Source of the DNA: DASRIA01 sp963768885
GTDB lineage: Bacteria > Actinomycetota > Thermoleophilia > Solirubrobacterales > JBBDJG01
Assembly: GCA_963768885.1 (NCBI GenBank)
Contig: CAVYJN010000014.1
Span: 310,001 to 374,000 of the forward strand
Reading direction: 5' to 3'
Length of the DNA stretch: 64,000 nucleotides
Position numbers and translations under genes: made by a program. Positions 8,543-18,945 of this stretch are shown in pieces (positions within the stretch are counted from its first letter, which is position 1; the number at the start of each line of letters is the position of its first letter). Below the pieces are notes generated by a model. The model was not told the DNA's origin. It made no database searches and saw nothing but the letters and a program-made list of their open reading frames with translations.

Positions 8543-9112
8543 CTAGGCCGGCGAGGCGCCGAAGCTCACTGCCGGCACGGCGCGCTCGGCCGGGTCCTCG
8601 AGCTCGAAGAACTCCCGCTCCTGCGCGTTCGCGAAGCGCGCGATCACGCTCGACGGGAACTGCTGGACCTTCGTGTTCAGGTCACGCACCGTCATGTTGT
8701 AGAAGCGGCGCGAGGCCTGGATCTTGTCCTCGGTGTCGGTGAGCTCGTTCTGCAGCTCGAGGAAGTTCTGGTTGGCCTTCAGGTCGGGGTAGGCCTCGGC
8801 CACCGCGAACAGCTGGCGCAACGCGCCGGTCAGCTGGTTCTCGGCCTGCGCCTGGGCCTCGGGCCCATGGGCCGCGGTCGCGGCGCTGCGCGCGGCGGTC
8901 ACGTTCTCGAACACCTGGCGCTCGTGCGCTGCGTAGCCCTTGACCGTCTCCACGAGGTTGGGAATCAGGTCGTGCCGGCGCTTGAGCTGCACGTCGATGT
9001 CGGAGAAGGCCTCCTCGGACTGGTTGCGCAGCCGCACGATGCGGTTGAACGTCATGACCGCGTACAGGACCAGCAGCACGATCAGGACGATTAGGACGAT
9101 TAGCCAGATCAT
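8543..9112 (-). CDS. lemA: LemA family protein
   Basis: A 189-residue protein with an N-terminal membrane helix (residues about 2-20, almost all I/L/V) followed by a long helical bundle. Family motifs include NQSEEAFSDIDVQLKRR-type and DLIPNLVETVKGYA at about residues 33-62, and ASRRFYNMTVRDLN near 140. LemA proteins have the N-terminus outside and an intracellular helical domain; their role is unclear, but they often sit beside HtpX, as here. ATG at 9112 has GAGG seven bases upstream. It is probably the first gene of a lemA-htpX operon. Confidence 0.93.
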   Translation of the reverse strand: MIWLIVLIVLIVLLVLYAVMTFNRIVRLRNQSEEAFSDIDVQLKRRHDLIPNLVETVKGYAAHERQVFENVTAARSAATAAHGPEAQAQAENQLTGALRQLFAVAEAYPDLKANQNFLELQNELTDTEDKIQASRRFYNMTVRDLNTKVQQFPSSVIARFANAQEREFFELEDPAERAVPAVSFGASPA

Positions 9113-9234
9113 GTCCTACCTCTCATTGGGGGGATGGGAAAAGGCTAGCCGGTTCGCGGCAGGTAACCCGCCGTGGTCACTCTTGCGGGCTGTGCGAGCA
9201 AAAACGACCACAGCGCCGTTGCGCGGCGGGCGGA

Positions 9235-10643
<1,409 letters not shown>

Positions 10644-10647
<4 letters not shown>

Positions 10648-10955
10648 CTGCCGTCCTTCGGCTTCCGTTCGCCGCGGCCCTTGAACATCTCGAGCATCCG
10701 GTCGGTGACGAGGAATCCACCGACGATGTTGATCGTGCCGAACACGACCGCGACCGTGCCGGCGATCTTCACGAGCGTGTCCGCGCCCTCGGCCCCGACG
10801 ACGATCAGGCCGCCGAGCAGCACGATGCCGTGGATCGCGTTGGTGCCCGACATCAGCGGCGTGTGCAGCATCGTCGGCACCTTCGAGATCACCTCGAAGC
10901 CGACGAACACGGCCAGCACGAAGATCGTGATCTCGGTGATCAGGTCGCCGCTCAC
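10644..10955 (-). CDS. pntA2: NAD(P) transhydrogenase alpha subunit 2 (membrane part)
   Basis: A 103-residue polypeptide with three hydrophobic helices (ITEITIFVLAVFVGFEVIS, the GIVLLGGLIVVG segment and VVFGTINIVGGFLVTDRM). It is the membrane portion of the alpha subunit encoded as a separate gene, as in many actinobacteria and Rhodospirillum. GTG at 10955 overlaps the stop of the preceding alpha-1 gene (GTGA). It assembles with the beta subunit to form the proton channel. Confidence 0.93.
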
Positions 10956-12076
10956 GCCGGCGCTCCCATCGTTTCCCTTACGCGCTCGTTCACGATCTGA
11001 CCGTCGTGCGTGACGCACGCGCCGGCGGTGATCTCGTCCTCGAAGTCCAGGTTCAGCTCACCCTCCGGGGCGAGGTGCTTGAGGAGGTTCACGACGTTGT
11101 TCCCGTACAGCAGGCTCGCGTGGTAGGGCATCTGGCTGGGAAGGTTGAGCGTGCCGTCAATCGTGACGCCCTCCTTGACGACGACCTGACCCGGCTCGGT
11201 GAGCTCGCAGTTCCCGCCGGTCTCGGCCGCCATGTCGACGATCACCGAGCCCGGCCGCATCGCGCGCACCATGTCGGCGCCGACCAGCTTGGGCGCGGGG
11301 CGCCCGGGGACGGCCGCGGTCGTCACGACGATGTCCGCTGCGGCGACGCGGTCGGCGAGCAGCTCCTGCTGGCGGCGCTGCACGTCGGCGGAGACCTCCT
11401 TCGCGTAGGCGCCCGACCCGGCCTCCTCCTGCTGGACCTCGATCTGCACGAACTTGGCGCCGAGGCTCTCGACCTCCTCCTTCACGGCGGGCCGCACGTC
11501 GTAGGCCTCGACCACGGCCCCGAGGCGCTTGGCCGTCGCGATCGCTTGCAGCCCCGCGACGCCGGCCCCGAGCACGAGCACCCTGGCGGGCTTCGCCGTC
11601 CCGGCCGCGGTGATCAGCATCGGCAGGAACTTGCCGAGCGCCCGCGCGCCGGCCAGCGTCGCGCGGTAGCCGGCGACGACCGCCTGCGACGAGAGCGCAT
11701 CCATCGCCTGCGCGCGGGTCGTGCGCGGGATCGCCTCCATCGCGAAGCTCGTGACCCGGGCGTCGGCGAGGCGCCGCACCAGATCCGGGCTGTTGAGCGG
11801 CGAGAGGAAGCCGACCAGGACCTTGCCCGCCGCCAGCGGGGCGTCCGCACCGGGCGCCGCGACCTTGGCGATCGCGTCCGCTGCCCACGCCGCGCTCGCG
11901 TCGCCGAGTGTCGCACCGGCCGCTTCGTATTCGGCGTCGGTGAGGTTCGCCTCCGCCCCGGCGCCGCGTTCCACGACGACGTCGAAGCCCGCGTCCACGA
12001 GCTTCTTCACGGAGTCCGGCACCAACGCCACGCGGCGCTCGCCCGGATTCAACTCTTTCGGTACGCCTACCTTCAC
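10952..12076 (-). CDS. pntA1: NAD(P) transhydrogenase alpha subunit 1 (NAD-binding part)
   Basis: A 374-residue soluble domain I homologous to alanine dehydrogenase. It begins MKVGVPKELNPGERRVALVP, typical of the AlaDH/PNT N-terminal domain. A Rossmann fold at about residues 165-195 carries VLVLGAGVAGLQAIATA followed by AYDVRP, the NAD-binding acidic end of beta-2. It delivers hydride to domain III of the beta subunit. It is the first gene of the pntA1-A2-B operon; GTG at 12076 lacks an obvious ribosome-binding site. The 155 bp upstream (12077-12231) contain nothing else I recognise apart from the next gene's promoter. Confidence 0.95.
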   Translation of the reverse strand: MKVGVPKELNPGERRVALVPDSVKKLVDAGFDVVVERGAGAEANLTDAEYEAAGATLGDASAAWAADAIAKVAAPGADAPLAAGKVLVGFLSPLNSPDLVRRLADARVTSFAMEAIPRTTRAQAMDALSSQAVVAGYRATLAGARALGKFLPMLITAAGTAKPARVLVLGAGVAGLQAIATAKRLGAVVEAYDVRPAVKEEVESLGAKFVQIEVQQEEAGSGAYAKEVSADVQRRQQELLADRVAAADIVVTTAAVPGRPAPKLVGADMVRAMRPGSVIVDMAAETGGNCELTEPGQVVVKEGVTIDGTLNLPSQMPYHASLLYGNNVVNLLKHLAPEGELNLDFEDEITAGACVTHDGQIVNERVRETMGAPA

Positions 12077-12217
12077 GTGCAGGGAAAAGCGCCGATGTGA
12101 CGGGGAAGGCGCCTCACAGGGCGCTGGACTCTATCCGAACGCGCGCCGAACCCGCATCTCGCTCCAAAGACGCCCGAGCTTGGGAACTTCCGGCGCGCGC
12201 TCCGGGAGGGCCGCGGA

Positions 12218-12223
12218 TACACT
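12218..12223 (+). promoter_or_regulatory. -10 box, probable leaderless start of the hydrolase gene
   Basis: TACACT ends 8 nt before ATG 12232. There is no Shine-Dalgarno between them, consistent with transcription starting at or near the start codon. Confidence 0.4.
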
Positions 12224-12231
12224 GGACGCCG

Positions 12232-13068
12232 ATGGCTTCATTCGTGCACGCCGGTCACCGCCTCGCCTACGAGGTGCACGGAGAGGGCCGGCGCAACGTG
12301 GTGCTGTTGCCCGGGCTCCTGATGCCGAGCCGCATGCACGAGCCGCTCGCGCGCGACCTCGCACACCGCGGCAACCGCGTGATCACGATGGACCTGCTCG
12401 GACACGGCGAGTCCGAGCAGCCGCGCGACATGTGGCGGTACTCGATCCCGATCTTCGGCCGCGAGGTCGTCGCGCTGCTCGACCATCTCGAGCTCGACGA
12501 GGCCGTGGTCGGGGGCACCTCGCTGGGCGCCAACACCACCCTCGAGGTGGCGTCGCTCGCGCCCTCGCGCCTGCGCGGCATGGTGATCGAGATGCCGGTG
12601 CTCGACAACGCGCTGCTCGGCTGCGCGATCGCCTTCACGCCGCTGCTCGTCTCGCTGACCTTCGGCGAGCTCATCACGCGGCCGGCGGCCGCGGTGATGA
12701 GCCGGGTCCCGCGCGTCTTCGGCCACTACCCCGACATCTTCCTGGACGTGCTGAGCCGTGACCCGCGCCCGTCGGCGGCGATCCTCCAGGGCATCTTCTT
12801 CGGCCGCACCGCGCCCCCGCGTGAGGAGCGCAAGACCTTCGAGGCCCCCGCGATCGTGCTCGGTCACCCGCGTGACGCGATCCACCCCTTCTCCGACGCG
12901 AAGATGCTCGCCGAGGAGCTGCCGAACGGCCGCCTGCTCGAGGCCGACTCGCTCTACGAGATGAGGCTGCGGCCGCGGCGCCTGACCGGCGAGCTCGCCG
13001 CGTTCCTCGACGAATGCTGGAAGCCGCGCCCGCAGGCCGTGCAACGCCGCCGGCGCCGCGCGAGCTGA
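12232..13068 (+). CDS. Alpha/beta-fold hydrolase
   Basis: A 278-residue hydrolase with an early strand and oxyanion region (NVVLLPGLLMPSRMHEP). The DLLGHGESEQP turn and the nucleophile elbow GGTSLGANT (Ser at about residue 99) are clear. A late Asp and His are candidates in GHPRDAIHPFSD near 220-230. The order Ser-Asp-His fits esterase, epoxide hydrolase or lipase members; the substrate cannot be read from sequence. The C-terminus is Arg-rich. The gene converges on the amine oxidase across the second copy of the tandem-hairpin repeat. ATG at 12232 is preferred over upstream in-frame codons because of the -10 box 8 nt upstream. Confidence 0.85.
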   Translation: MASFVHAGHRLAYEVHGEGRRNVVLLPGLLMPSRMHEPLARDLAHRGNRVITMDLLGHGESEQPRDMWRYSIPIFGREVVALLDHLELDEAVVGGTSLGANTTLEVASLAPSRLRGMVIEMPVLDNALLGCAIAFTPLLVSLTFGELITRPAAAVMSRVPRVFGHYPDIFLDVLSRDPRPSAAILQGIFFGRTAPPREERKTFEAPAIVLGHPRDAIHPFSDAKMLAEELPNGRLLEADSLYEMRLRPRRLTGELAAFLDECWKPRPQAVQRRRRRAS

Positions 13069-13127
13069 TTCTGGAGACGGCGCTCAGCCGGCTCTCAGGA
13101 CTTCAGGTGCGGGCGAAGCCCGCCTGA
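13068..13127 (+). repeat. Tandem-hairpin repeat, copy 2 (between convergent genes)
   Basis: The element reads ATTCTGGAGAC, hairpin 1 (CGGC-GCTCA-GCCG, 13078-13090), CTCTC, GACTTCAGG, then hairpin 2 (GCGGGC-GAA-GCCCGC, 13109-13123). Single-strand parts are almost identical to copy 1 at 7473, while both stems differ with compensating changes. The element begins at the hydrolase stop and contains the stop and last codons of the amine oxidase on the other strand. Confidence 0.75.
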
Positions 13128-14533
13128 TGTTCGGTCGCTTCCTCCCGCGCCGCGGTCCCGGCGAGCACCTCGCGCGCGGCGCGCTCGCCTGACTGCAGCG
13201 CGCCGTCGATGTAGCCGTTCCACTTCGTCGCGGTCTCGGTCCCGGCCCAGTGGATCGGGCCGATCGGCTCGCGCAGCGCCGGGCCGAACGCCGTGAGCAC
13301 CCCGGGCGGCGTATAGCCCTCGTAGCACCCGCGGCTCCACTCCTCCTCGGCCCAGCTCTTCTCGATGAAGGCCTCCGGCCGCCCGGCGCGGGGGCCGAGC
13401 AGCTGCTCGAGGTTGCGCAGGACGGCGCTGCGCCGCTCCTCCGCGCTCACGCGCCCGAACGACCGCGCGTGGTCGCCCTCGAGGAAACCGACGAGGATCC
13501 CCGGCGAGCCCGAGGGCGGCGAGTTGTCCACGGTCAGCGACAGCGGGCCGCTCGCGCTGACCGTGCTGCCGCTGGCGCCCGCGGCGCGCCAGAAGGGCTC
13601 GTCGTAGATCGCGAAGCACTTGATCACCGCACCCATCGGGACCCGCTGGGTGAGCTGGTCGCGGTACCCGGGCAGGGGCGGGTCGTAGGAGATGCGCCCC
13701 GCCAGGGTGGTGGGCACCGACACGATCACCTTGCCGGCCTGCACCTCGACGCCGTCGGCCGTCAGCCGGACGCCGTCGGCCGACCAGGCGATGCGCCGCA
13801 CGGGAGCGCCGAGCACCACCTTGTCGCCCAGCCCCTCCGCGACCCGACGGGCGAGGTTGCCCGTGCCCTCGACGAAGCGGTCCTGCTGCGCGCCGCCCTC
13901 GGTGTCGAGCAGCAGGTCGAAATTGCCCGCGGACGCGATGTAGAACAGCATGTGCAGCAGGGAGACGTCCGCGGGAACGGCCGCCCACACCGCCTTCACC
14001 GCGATCTCGAGCATGTCCCGGCCGGCCCGCGTCGCCATGTTGCGGCGCATCCAGGACCAGACGGTCTGGCTGTCCCACTGCTTGGCCTTCGGCGCGGTCC
14101 ACGGCGCCTCCACCGGGACCTTGCGGGCCATCCGGTCGAGCCGCAGCATCGCCTGGCCGACATCGGCCATCGCATGCGGGCGCAGGCGCGGGATGGTCCC
14201 CGTGTAGCGGGTCAGGTCCCCGCCGATCTCGAGCACGTTCTCGCCGGCGGTCCAGGTCGGGAAGATCGCCGCGTCGTTGGCGCGCGCAAGCGCATAGAGG
14301 CGGTCCTGGGTGGGACCGACCCACTGGCCCCCGACGTCGATCCAGTTGCCGTCGCCGATGCTGACCGACTCGAGCCGGCCGCCGACCCGCTCGCGCGCCT
14401 CGACCACCACGAAGGAGCGCCCCGCCCGCTGCAGCTCGAGGGCGGCGGACAGGCCTGCCATGCCCGCGCCCACGATCGCCACGTCGGCCTCGATCGACCT
14501 CGATTCCCGGGCGGTGCCGTCCCTCAGGGCCAC
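13103..14533 (-). CDS. FAD-dependent amine oxidase (flavin monoamine oxidase family)
   Basis: A 476-residue flavoprotein. The dinucleotide-binding fold is at residues about 17-50 (DVAIVGAGMAGLSAALEL, then VVVEARERVGGRL), followed by GGQWVGPTQDRLY, a monoamine-oxidase signature. The C-terminal FAD site reads IHWAGTETATKWNGYIDGA. Such enzymes oxidise amines to imines with H2O2 release; the amine is not predictable here. GTG at 14533 follows a TAGGGT -10 box by 6 nt and has no ribosome-binding site. Its last codons and stop lie inside the tandem-hairpin repeat. Confidence 0.92.
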   Translation of the reverse strand: MALRDGTARESRSIEADVAIVGAGMAGLSAALELQRAGRSFVVVEARERVGGRLESVSIGDGNWIDVGGQWVGPTQDRLYALARANDAAIFPTWTAGENVLEIGGDLTRYTGTIPRLRPHAMADVGQAMLRLDRMARKVPVEAPWTAPKAKQWDSQTVWSWMRRNMATRAGRDMLEIAVKAVWAAVPADVSLLHMLFYIASAGNFDLLLDTEGGAQQDRFVEGTGNLARRVAEGLGDKVVLGAPVRRIAWSADGVRLTADGVEVQAGKVIVSVPTTLAGRISYDPPLPGYRDQLTQRVPMGAVIKCFAIYDEPFWRAAGASGSTVSASGPLSLTVDNSPPSGSPGILVGFLEGDHARSFGRVSAEERRSAVLRNLEQLLGPRAGRPEAFIEKSWAEEEWSRGCYEGYTPPGVLTAFGPALREPIGPIHWAGTETATKWNGYIDGALQSGERAAREVLAGTAAREEATEHQAGFART

Positions 14534-14539
14534 GGCGCA

Positions 14540-14545
14540 ACCCTA
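14540..14545 (-). promoter_or_regulatory. -10 box, probable leaderless start of the amine oxidase gene
   Basis: On the minus strand TAGGGT ends 6 nt before GTG 14533, with no Shine-Dalgarno in between. The divergent DUF3105 gene has its own -10 box 63 bp away. Confidence 0.35.
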
Positions 14546-14607
14546 TCCGCCGCGGCGCAACGGCGGGCCGCGGAATCGGGAACGGCGCAGGAGTCCACGA
14601 GCGTTTG

Positions 14608-14613
14608 GATAAT
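14608..14613 (+). promoter_or_regulatory. -10 box, probable leaderless start of the DUF3105 gene
   Basis: GATAAT, within TTTGGATAATCT, ends 8 nt before GTG 14622. This is the best -10 match in this part of the window; no -35 hexamer is evident and there is no ribosome-binding site. Confidence 0.5.
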
Positions 14614-14621
14614 CTGACCTC

Positions 14622-15335
14622 GTGGCCAGCAGGAAGGACGAGAAAGAACAGCGCCGGGCAGAGCGCCTCGCGCGGGAGAGCCAGGAGGCCGAGGCCGCGC
14701 GCCGCAGGCGCGTCTACTCGATCGTCGTGGGCGGCATCCTCGCGGTCGCCGCGATCGCCGCCGTCGTGGTCGCCGTGGCGGCCGGGGGCGGCGACAGCGG
14801 CAGCGGACACGCCGGCGGCGTCCCCACGGGCAAGGCCAGCTACGACGGTGCGACCGACCCACCGCCCCAGCAGCAGACCGACCTCGTGCAGGCCGCGCGG
14901 GCCGCGGACTGCCGGCTGAGCAACCCGGTGATCGAGGGCCGCAGCCACATCCAGCCCGACGACAAGGTCACCTACAAGACGGACCCGCCCACGTCCGGCA
15001 ACCACGATCCCCAGCCGGCCGCCGACGGCGTCTACTCGGACCCGGTCAGCACGAAGGACATCCGGCACCTCGTGCACACGCTCGAGCACGGCCGCATCGA
15101 GATCCAGTACGACCCCTCGCTGCGCAAGCGCGATGCGGACCGCCTGGGCGGGCTCTTCAACGAGGACCCGTACCACATGGCCCTGTTCCCCAACGGCCAC
15201 ATGAAGGACTACCAGGTCGCCGGCGCCGCCTGGGGCCACCTGATCGGGTGCAAGAAGCTCACCGACGCGACCTTCGACGCCCTGCGGGCGTTCCGCGACC
15301 GCTACCGCGACCAGGGCCCCGAGCAGGCTCCGTAG
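14622..15335 (+). CDS. DUF3105 membrane-anchored protein
   Basis: A 237-residue protein with a highly charged cytoplasmic N-terminus (residues 1-30), one membrane helix (about 31-54, RVYSIVVGGILAVAAIAAVV), a Gly/Ser/Pro linker and an extracellular DUF3105 domain from about 85. Family hallmarks are YKTDPPTSGNHDPQPA, HTLEHGRIEIQYDP and the conserved cysteines near 97 and 210 (AADCRLSN and LIGCKK). Function is unknown. It lies upstream of an exported amidase in the same orientation, so a role at the cell surface is likely. Confidence 0.85.
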   Translation: MASRKDEKEQRRAERLARESQEAEAARRRRVYSIVVGGILAVAAIAAVVVAVAAGGGDSGSGHAGGVPTGKASYDGATDPPPQQQTDLVQAARAADCRLSNPVIEGRSHIQPDDKVTYKTDPPTSGNHDPQPAADGVYSDPVSTKDIRHLVHTLEHGRIEIQYDPSLRKRDADRLGGLFNEDPYHMALFPNGHMKDYQVAGAAWGHLIGCKKLTDATFDALRAFRDRYRDQGPEQAP

Positions 15336-15350
15336 CAGCGCGGGCCGCGC

Positions 15351-15365
15351 CGCACCTGAGGTGCG
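15351..15365 (+). terminator. Short hairpin after the DUF3105 gene
   Basis: CGCACC-TGA-GGTGCG forms a 6-bp perfect stem 16 nt after the stop codon. There is no U-run, so it would act only as a weak or Rho-assisted terminator, or as an RNA end-protecting hairpin. Confidence 0.35.
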
Positions 15366-15404
15366 CAACCCGGCCGGATACCTCGTGTTCGTAGGGGCTG
15401 AGGG

Positions 15405-17165
15405 ATGAGGCGCCGCAGAACGACAACCTGGATCGCGCTCGCGACCGTCACCGTGGCCGTCGCCGCGATCGGGTGGGCGGCGGGTCCGGCCGTGTCCGGC
15501 GGGCGCTACATCGCCGACCCGGTCGAGTTCCAGGCCGCGGTGCCGGCGGTCACGCCCGGCGCGCACGCCGCCGGACGGCGCGTCACGCGGCGCGTGCGGC
15601 CCGGAAAGCGCTTCAACCTCGTCGGCATGCGGTGGCGCGGCGCAGAGGTCGGGACACTGAGGTTGCGCGTGCGGCGCGACGGCGACGCCTGGAGCCGCTG
15701 GGTGCTCGCGGGCACCGACCCCGACCACGCGCCCGACCGCGGCACCCGCGAGGGGCGACGCGCCCTGCGCGCCTCCGATCCGGTCTGGGCGGGCGAGGCC
15801 GACGAGGTCGAGATCGCCTTCTCCGGCGCGACGCGTGCGCGCGACGTGCGCCTGAGCTTCGTCAACACGACGGGCACCGCGACCCCCGCGGCCCGCCTGC
15901 GAGCGCGGCTGCGCGGGCTTGCGAGCGGCGTCGTCGGCGCGGTGCGTGGCTTCATGGGCGCTCGAACCGCGCAGGCCGACACCTCGCAGCCGGCGATCGT
16001 CGGCCGCGACCAGTGGGCCGGCAGCAAGTGCGCGCCCCGCGCGGAGCCGGCGTTCGGCGAGGTGAAGCTCGCGTTCGTCCACCACACGGTCAGCACGAAC
16101 GAGTACGGGCCCGAGGACTCCGCGGCGATGGTGCTCGGCATCTGCCGCTACCACCGCGACACCAACGGCTGGAACGACATCGGCTACAACTTCCTCGTCG
16201 ACCGCTACGGGACGATCTTCGAAGGCCGCGGCGGCGGCATCGGGGAAGCGGTGGTCGGGGCGCAGGCGCAGGGGTTCAACTCGAGCTCGACGGGAATCGC
16301 GAGCCTCGGCACCTTCAGCTCCGGCGGCCAGACGCCCGCCGGCCTCGGCGCGCTGGCGCGGGTCCTGGGCTGGAAGCTCGGGGTCCACGGCGTGCCCCCC
16401 ACCGGGAAGGTCGAGGTGGTCTCGGGGGGCGGCTCGACGAACCGGTTCCCGGCCGGGTCGCGCGCGGTCTTCGAGCGCATCGCCGGACACCGTGACGGAA
16501 ACGCGACCGCCTGTCCCGGCGACGGCCTCTACGCCCAGCTGCCGCAGCTGCGCGCGATGGTGAACCCGGGCCCGCCGCGCGCGTCGACCCGCACGACGGC
16601 CGAGCGCGCGCGGCGCAACATCACCTACGGCCGCAAGGCCGCGCTGCGCGTATCGCTCGGCGTCAGCCCGCCCGGCGGCGCCGTCTCACCGCTCGGCGGC
16701 CGGCGGGTCGACGTGCAGGTGCTCGGGCGGCTGGGCTGGCGCACGAACCATTCCGTGAAGACGGACGCCGCCGGGAGGGCCGAGTCGAGGATGCGCCTCT
16801 CGCTCAACCGCCGCCTGCGGGCGCGCTTCGAGGGCGAGCCCGGCCTGCTCCCATCCAGCTCGACGAGCCTTGCGGTGGGCGTGCGTCCGGTGATCGCCGC
16901 CGCGGCGACCGCCGCGGGCAAGCGGGTGCGCGTGACCGGGAAGGTGCGCCCGCGCAAGCCCGCGGCGATCCTCACGGTCAAGCGCCGCACGCCGCGCGGC
17001 TCCCTCGTGCGCGTCCTGCGGCGCAGCGTGAAGCTGCGCGGCGGGAAGCTCGCCACGAGCCTGCGCATCGTGCGCCCCGGCGCCTACAGGCTGCGCCTCT
17101 CGACACTCACCGACGCACGCAACCTCGCGGCGCGCTCGAAGGTCGTCGAGTTCCGGATCGGGTAG
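15405..17165 (+). CDS. Exported peptidoglycan-recognition/N-acetylmuramoyl-L-alanine amidase protein
   Basis: A 586-residue protein. Residues 1-30 form a signal peptide (RRRRTT then a hydrophobic core to A-A-G-P). A beta-rich spacer reaches about 190. A PGRP/amidase_2 domain spans about 195-385 with VHHTVS (zinc His near 226), the YNFLVDRYGTIFEGR core, and AGHRDGNATACPGD carrying the second His and the Cys near 370. The C-terminal 190 residues look like two Arg-rich Ig/carbohydrate-binding-like repeats. Long actinobacterial PGRP proteins with this layout cleave or bind peptidoglycan stem peptides outside the cell. ATG at 15405 follows GGGGCTGAGGG. Confidence 0.88.
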   Translation: MRRRRTTTWIALATVTVAVAAIGWAAGPAVSGGRYIADPVEFQAAVPAVTPGAHAAGRRVTRRVRPGKRFNLVGMRWRGAEVGTLRLRVRRDGDAWSRWVLAGTDPDHAPDRGTREGRRALRASDPVWAGEADEVEIAFSGATRARDVRLSFVNTTGTATPAARLRARLRGLASGVVGAVRGFMGARTAQADTSQPAIVGRDQWAGSKCAPRAEPAFGEVKLAFVHHTVSTNEYGPEDSAAMVLGICRYHRDTNGWNDIGYNFLVDRYGTIFEGRGGGIGEAVVGAQAQGFNSSSTGIASLGTFSSGGQTPAGLGALARVLGWKLGVHGVPPTGKVEVVSGGGSTNRFPAGSRAVFERIAGHRDGNATACPGDGLYAQLPQLRAMVNPGPPRASTRTTAERARRNITYGRKAALRVSLGVSPPGGAVSPLGGRRVDVQVLGRLGWRTNHSVKTDAAGRAESRMRLSLNRRLRARFEGEPGLLPSSSTSLAVGVRPVIAAAATAAGKRVRVTGKVRPRKPAAILTVKRRTPRGSLVRVLRRSVKLRGGKLATSLRIVRPGAYRLRLSTLTDARNLAARSKVVEFRIG

Positions 17166-17169
17166 TCCC

Positions 17170-17805
17170 TCACTCGGGAGGCGGGCGCCAGCCGCCGGTA
17201 TCCCCGCGATAGAGGCCCTTCCCGGTGAGCAGGAGCTGCGCCGTGCGGGCGAGGATGCGCAGATCCAGGCGCAGCGACCAGTGCTCGATGTACCAGAGGT
17301 CGAGCTCGATCCGCTCGTGCCAGGGAAGCGCGGCGCGGCCGCGCACCTGCGCCCACCCGGTGATGCCCGGCTCGACGGCCAGCCGGCCGCGCTGGCGCGG
17401 CGTGTACTGGGACACCTGCACCTGGACGGTCGGGCGCGGCCCGACGATGCTCATGTCGCCGCGCAGGACGTTCACGAGGTTGGGCAGCTCGTCGAGCGAC
17501 CAGCGCCGCAGCAGCGCGCCGACGCGGGTGATGCGCGGGTCGCCTTCGTCCACGGCGAGGCCCGCGCCCATCCCCTCGGCGCCGGGGACCATCGTGCGCA
17601 GCTTCATCAGGTCGAACTGCACGCCGTCCTTGCCCACGCGGCGCTGGCGGTAGAACGCGGGACCGCGGCTCTCGAGGCGGATCGCGGCGCACGCGGCGGC
17701 GAGTACCGGCGCGGACGCCACCAGCAGGACCGCCGCGACGCCGACGTCGAGCACGCGCTTCACCGCGCGTGCCGCGCCTGGACGGGGATCGGACGGGATG
17801 CTCAC
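17170..17805 (-). CDS. Initiating sugar-1-phosphate transferase (bacterial sugar transferase)
   Basis: A 211-residue short phosphoglycosyl transferase of the WcaJ/WbaP catalytic-domain type. One membrane helix spans about residues 17-40. The catalytic part contains FYRQRRVGKDGVQFDLMKLR, DELPNLVNVLRGDMS and VGPRP, then PGITGWAQVRG. It moves a sugar-1-phosphate from a UDP-sugar to undecaprenyl phosphate, starting polysaccharide repeat assembly. GTG at 17805 overlaps the preceding glycosyltransferase stop (GTGA), so it is the last gene of a three-gene minus-strand operon. Confidence 0.93.
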   Translation of the reverse strand: MSIPSDPRPGAARAVKRVLDVGVAAVLLVASAPVLAAACAAIRLESRGPAFYRQRRVGKDGVQFDLMKLRTMVPGAEGMGAGLAVDEGDPRITRVGALLRRWSLDELPNLVNVLRGDMSIVGPRPTVQVQVSQYTPRQRGRLAVEPGITGWAQVRGRAALPWHERIELDLWYIEHWSLRLDLRILARTAQLLLTGKGLYRGDTGGWRPPPE

Positions 17806-18945
17806 CGGCGCTCGGCCTCGCGTTCCCAGGTCGCCGGCGTGCCGTGGCGCAGCGTGTCCCACAGCCCCGCTGCAAGTGACGCGGTCATCAACACGTAATA
17901 CCTGCAAAGAGCCAGCAACCGCGGCCGCCCACGGAGGGGTCCCGCGAGCGCCGCTCCGGCCAGCACCGCGAGCTGGGCCGCGAGGGTCGCCGCGTACACC
18001 CATCCCTCGCCGAGCAGCGCCACGTTCGTGGCGAGCACGACGACGTGCAGGAACGGCGTCGCGTAGCGCACCACGCGGTGCGAGAGGATCTCCAGCGCGT
18101 ACACCGGCCCATAGCCGCGCGGGTCGAGCATCCCGCCGCCCAGCACGACCGGCCAGGCGTGGCTCATCATGCGCCGCTTGCGCCGGAACTCGCCCTCGAC
18201 GGACGCGACCGGGCGCTCCGCGGCGCGCGCGGCCGGCTCGTAGAGCGCGCGCCACCCGCGCTTCACCATGTTGAACGGGAACGCGAGGTCGTGGCTCGTG
18301 CGCGGGTCGAGCCGCATGTAGGCAGCGCGGCGCACGGCGTAGATCGCGCCGTTGCCGGCGGTCACCGAGCCGACTCGGCTCTCGAGCGCGGCGCACCCAG
18401 TTCTCGTAGCGCCAGTAGACGCCCTCCTGGTTGGAGCCGTCCGGCGCGAGGTAGGCGAGCTCTCCGCACACGTAGCCCACGCGCGGGTCCGCAAACGGGC
18501 CGACCAGGGCGCGCAGCGCATCGGCCTCCCAGAACGCGTTCGCGTCCGAGAAGGCGAGGATCTCCCCCGCCGCATGCTCGACGGCCGCGTCCTGCGTGGG
18601 AACCTTCCCGCGCCTCGGGAAATCCAGCACCCGCAGCGACCGGCCGGTGCGAGCCCCCTGCGCGATCTCGACCGTCCGGTCGCTCGATCCGTCCGATGCG
18701 ACGACCAGCTCCAGCCGCTCGGGCGGGTAGTCGAGCTCGAGCATGTTCTGCACCTTCCGGGCGATCACGTCCGCCTCGTCGTGGGCCGCGACGATCACGG
18801 TGACGCTCGGCTCCCCCGGATCACCCGGCGCGGCCGCCCGTCGCGCCCCGAGCGTCACGAGGACGCGCAACAGGAGCGCGTAGCCCACGTGCGTGTAGAG
18901 GATCAGCGCGAGCGCGACCCAGAAGACGAGCGCGACAGCGGTCAC
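17802..18945 (-). CDS. Family 2 glycosyltransferase, membrane-anchored (frameshifted)
   Basis: The corrected product has about 380 residues. It has an N-terminal membrane helix, a GT2 catalytic domain with VIVAAHDEADVI, VVASDGSSDRT and the metal-site region FSDANAFWEADAL, and three C-terminal hydrophobic helices. The frame changes between ENWVRRA and LESRVGSVTAGNGAIY near 18388-18395; one extra base in GCGCCGCGCTCGAG explains it, and the span is 3n+1. GTG at 18945 overlaps the upstream stop (GTGA) and its own stop overlaps the next start, so the operon logic is intact even though the frame is not. Expected role: adding a sugar to the lipid-linked repeat unit. Confidence 0.82.

Noticed and set aside
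13095..16490. A frame of over 1100 codons on the minus strand crossing several genes
   Set aside because: It passes antisense through the DUF3105 and PGRP genes and out of frame through the amine oxidase; no domain found.
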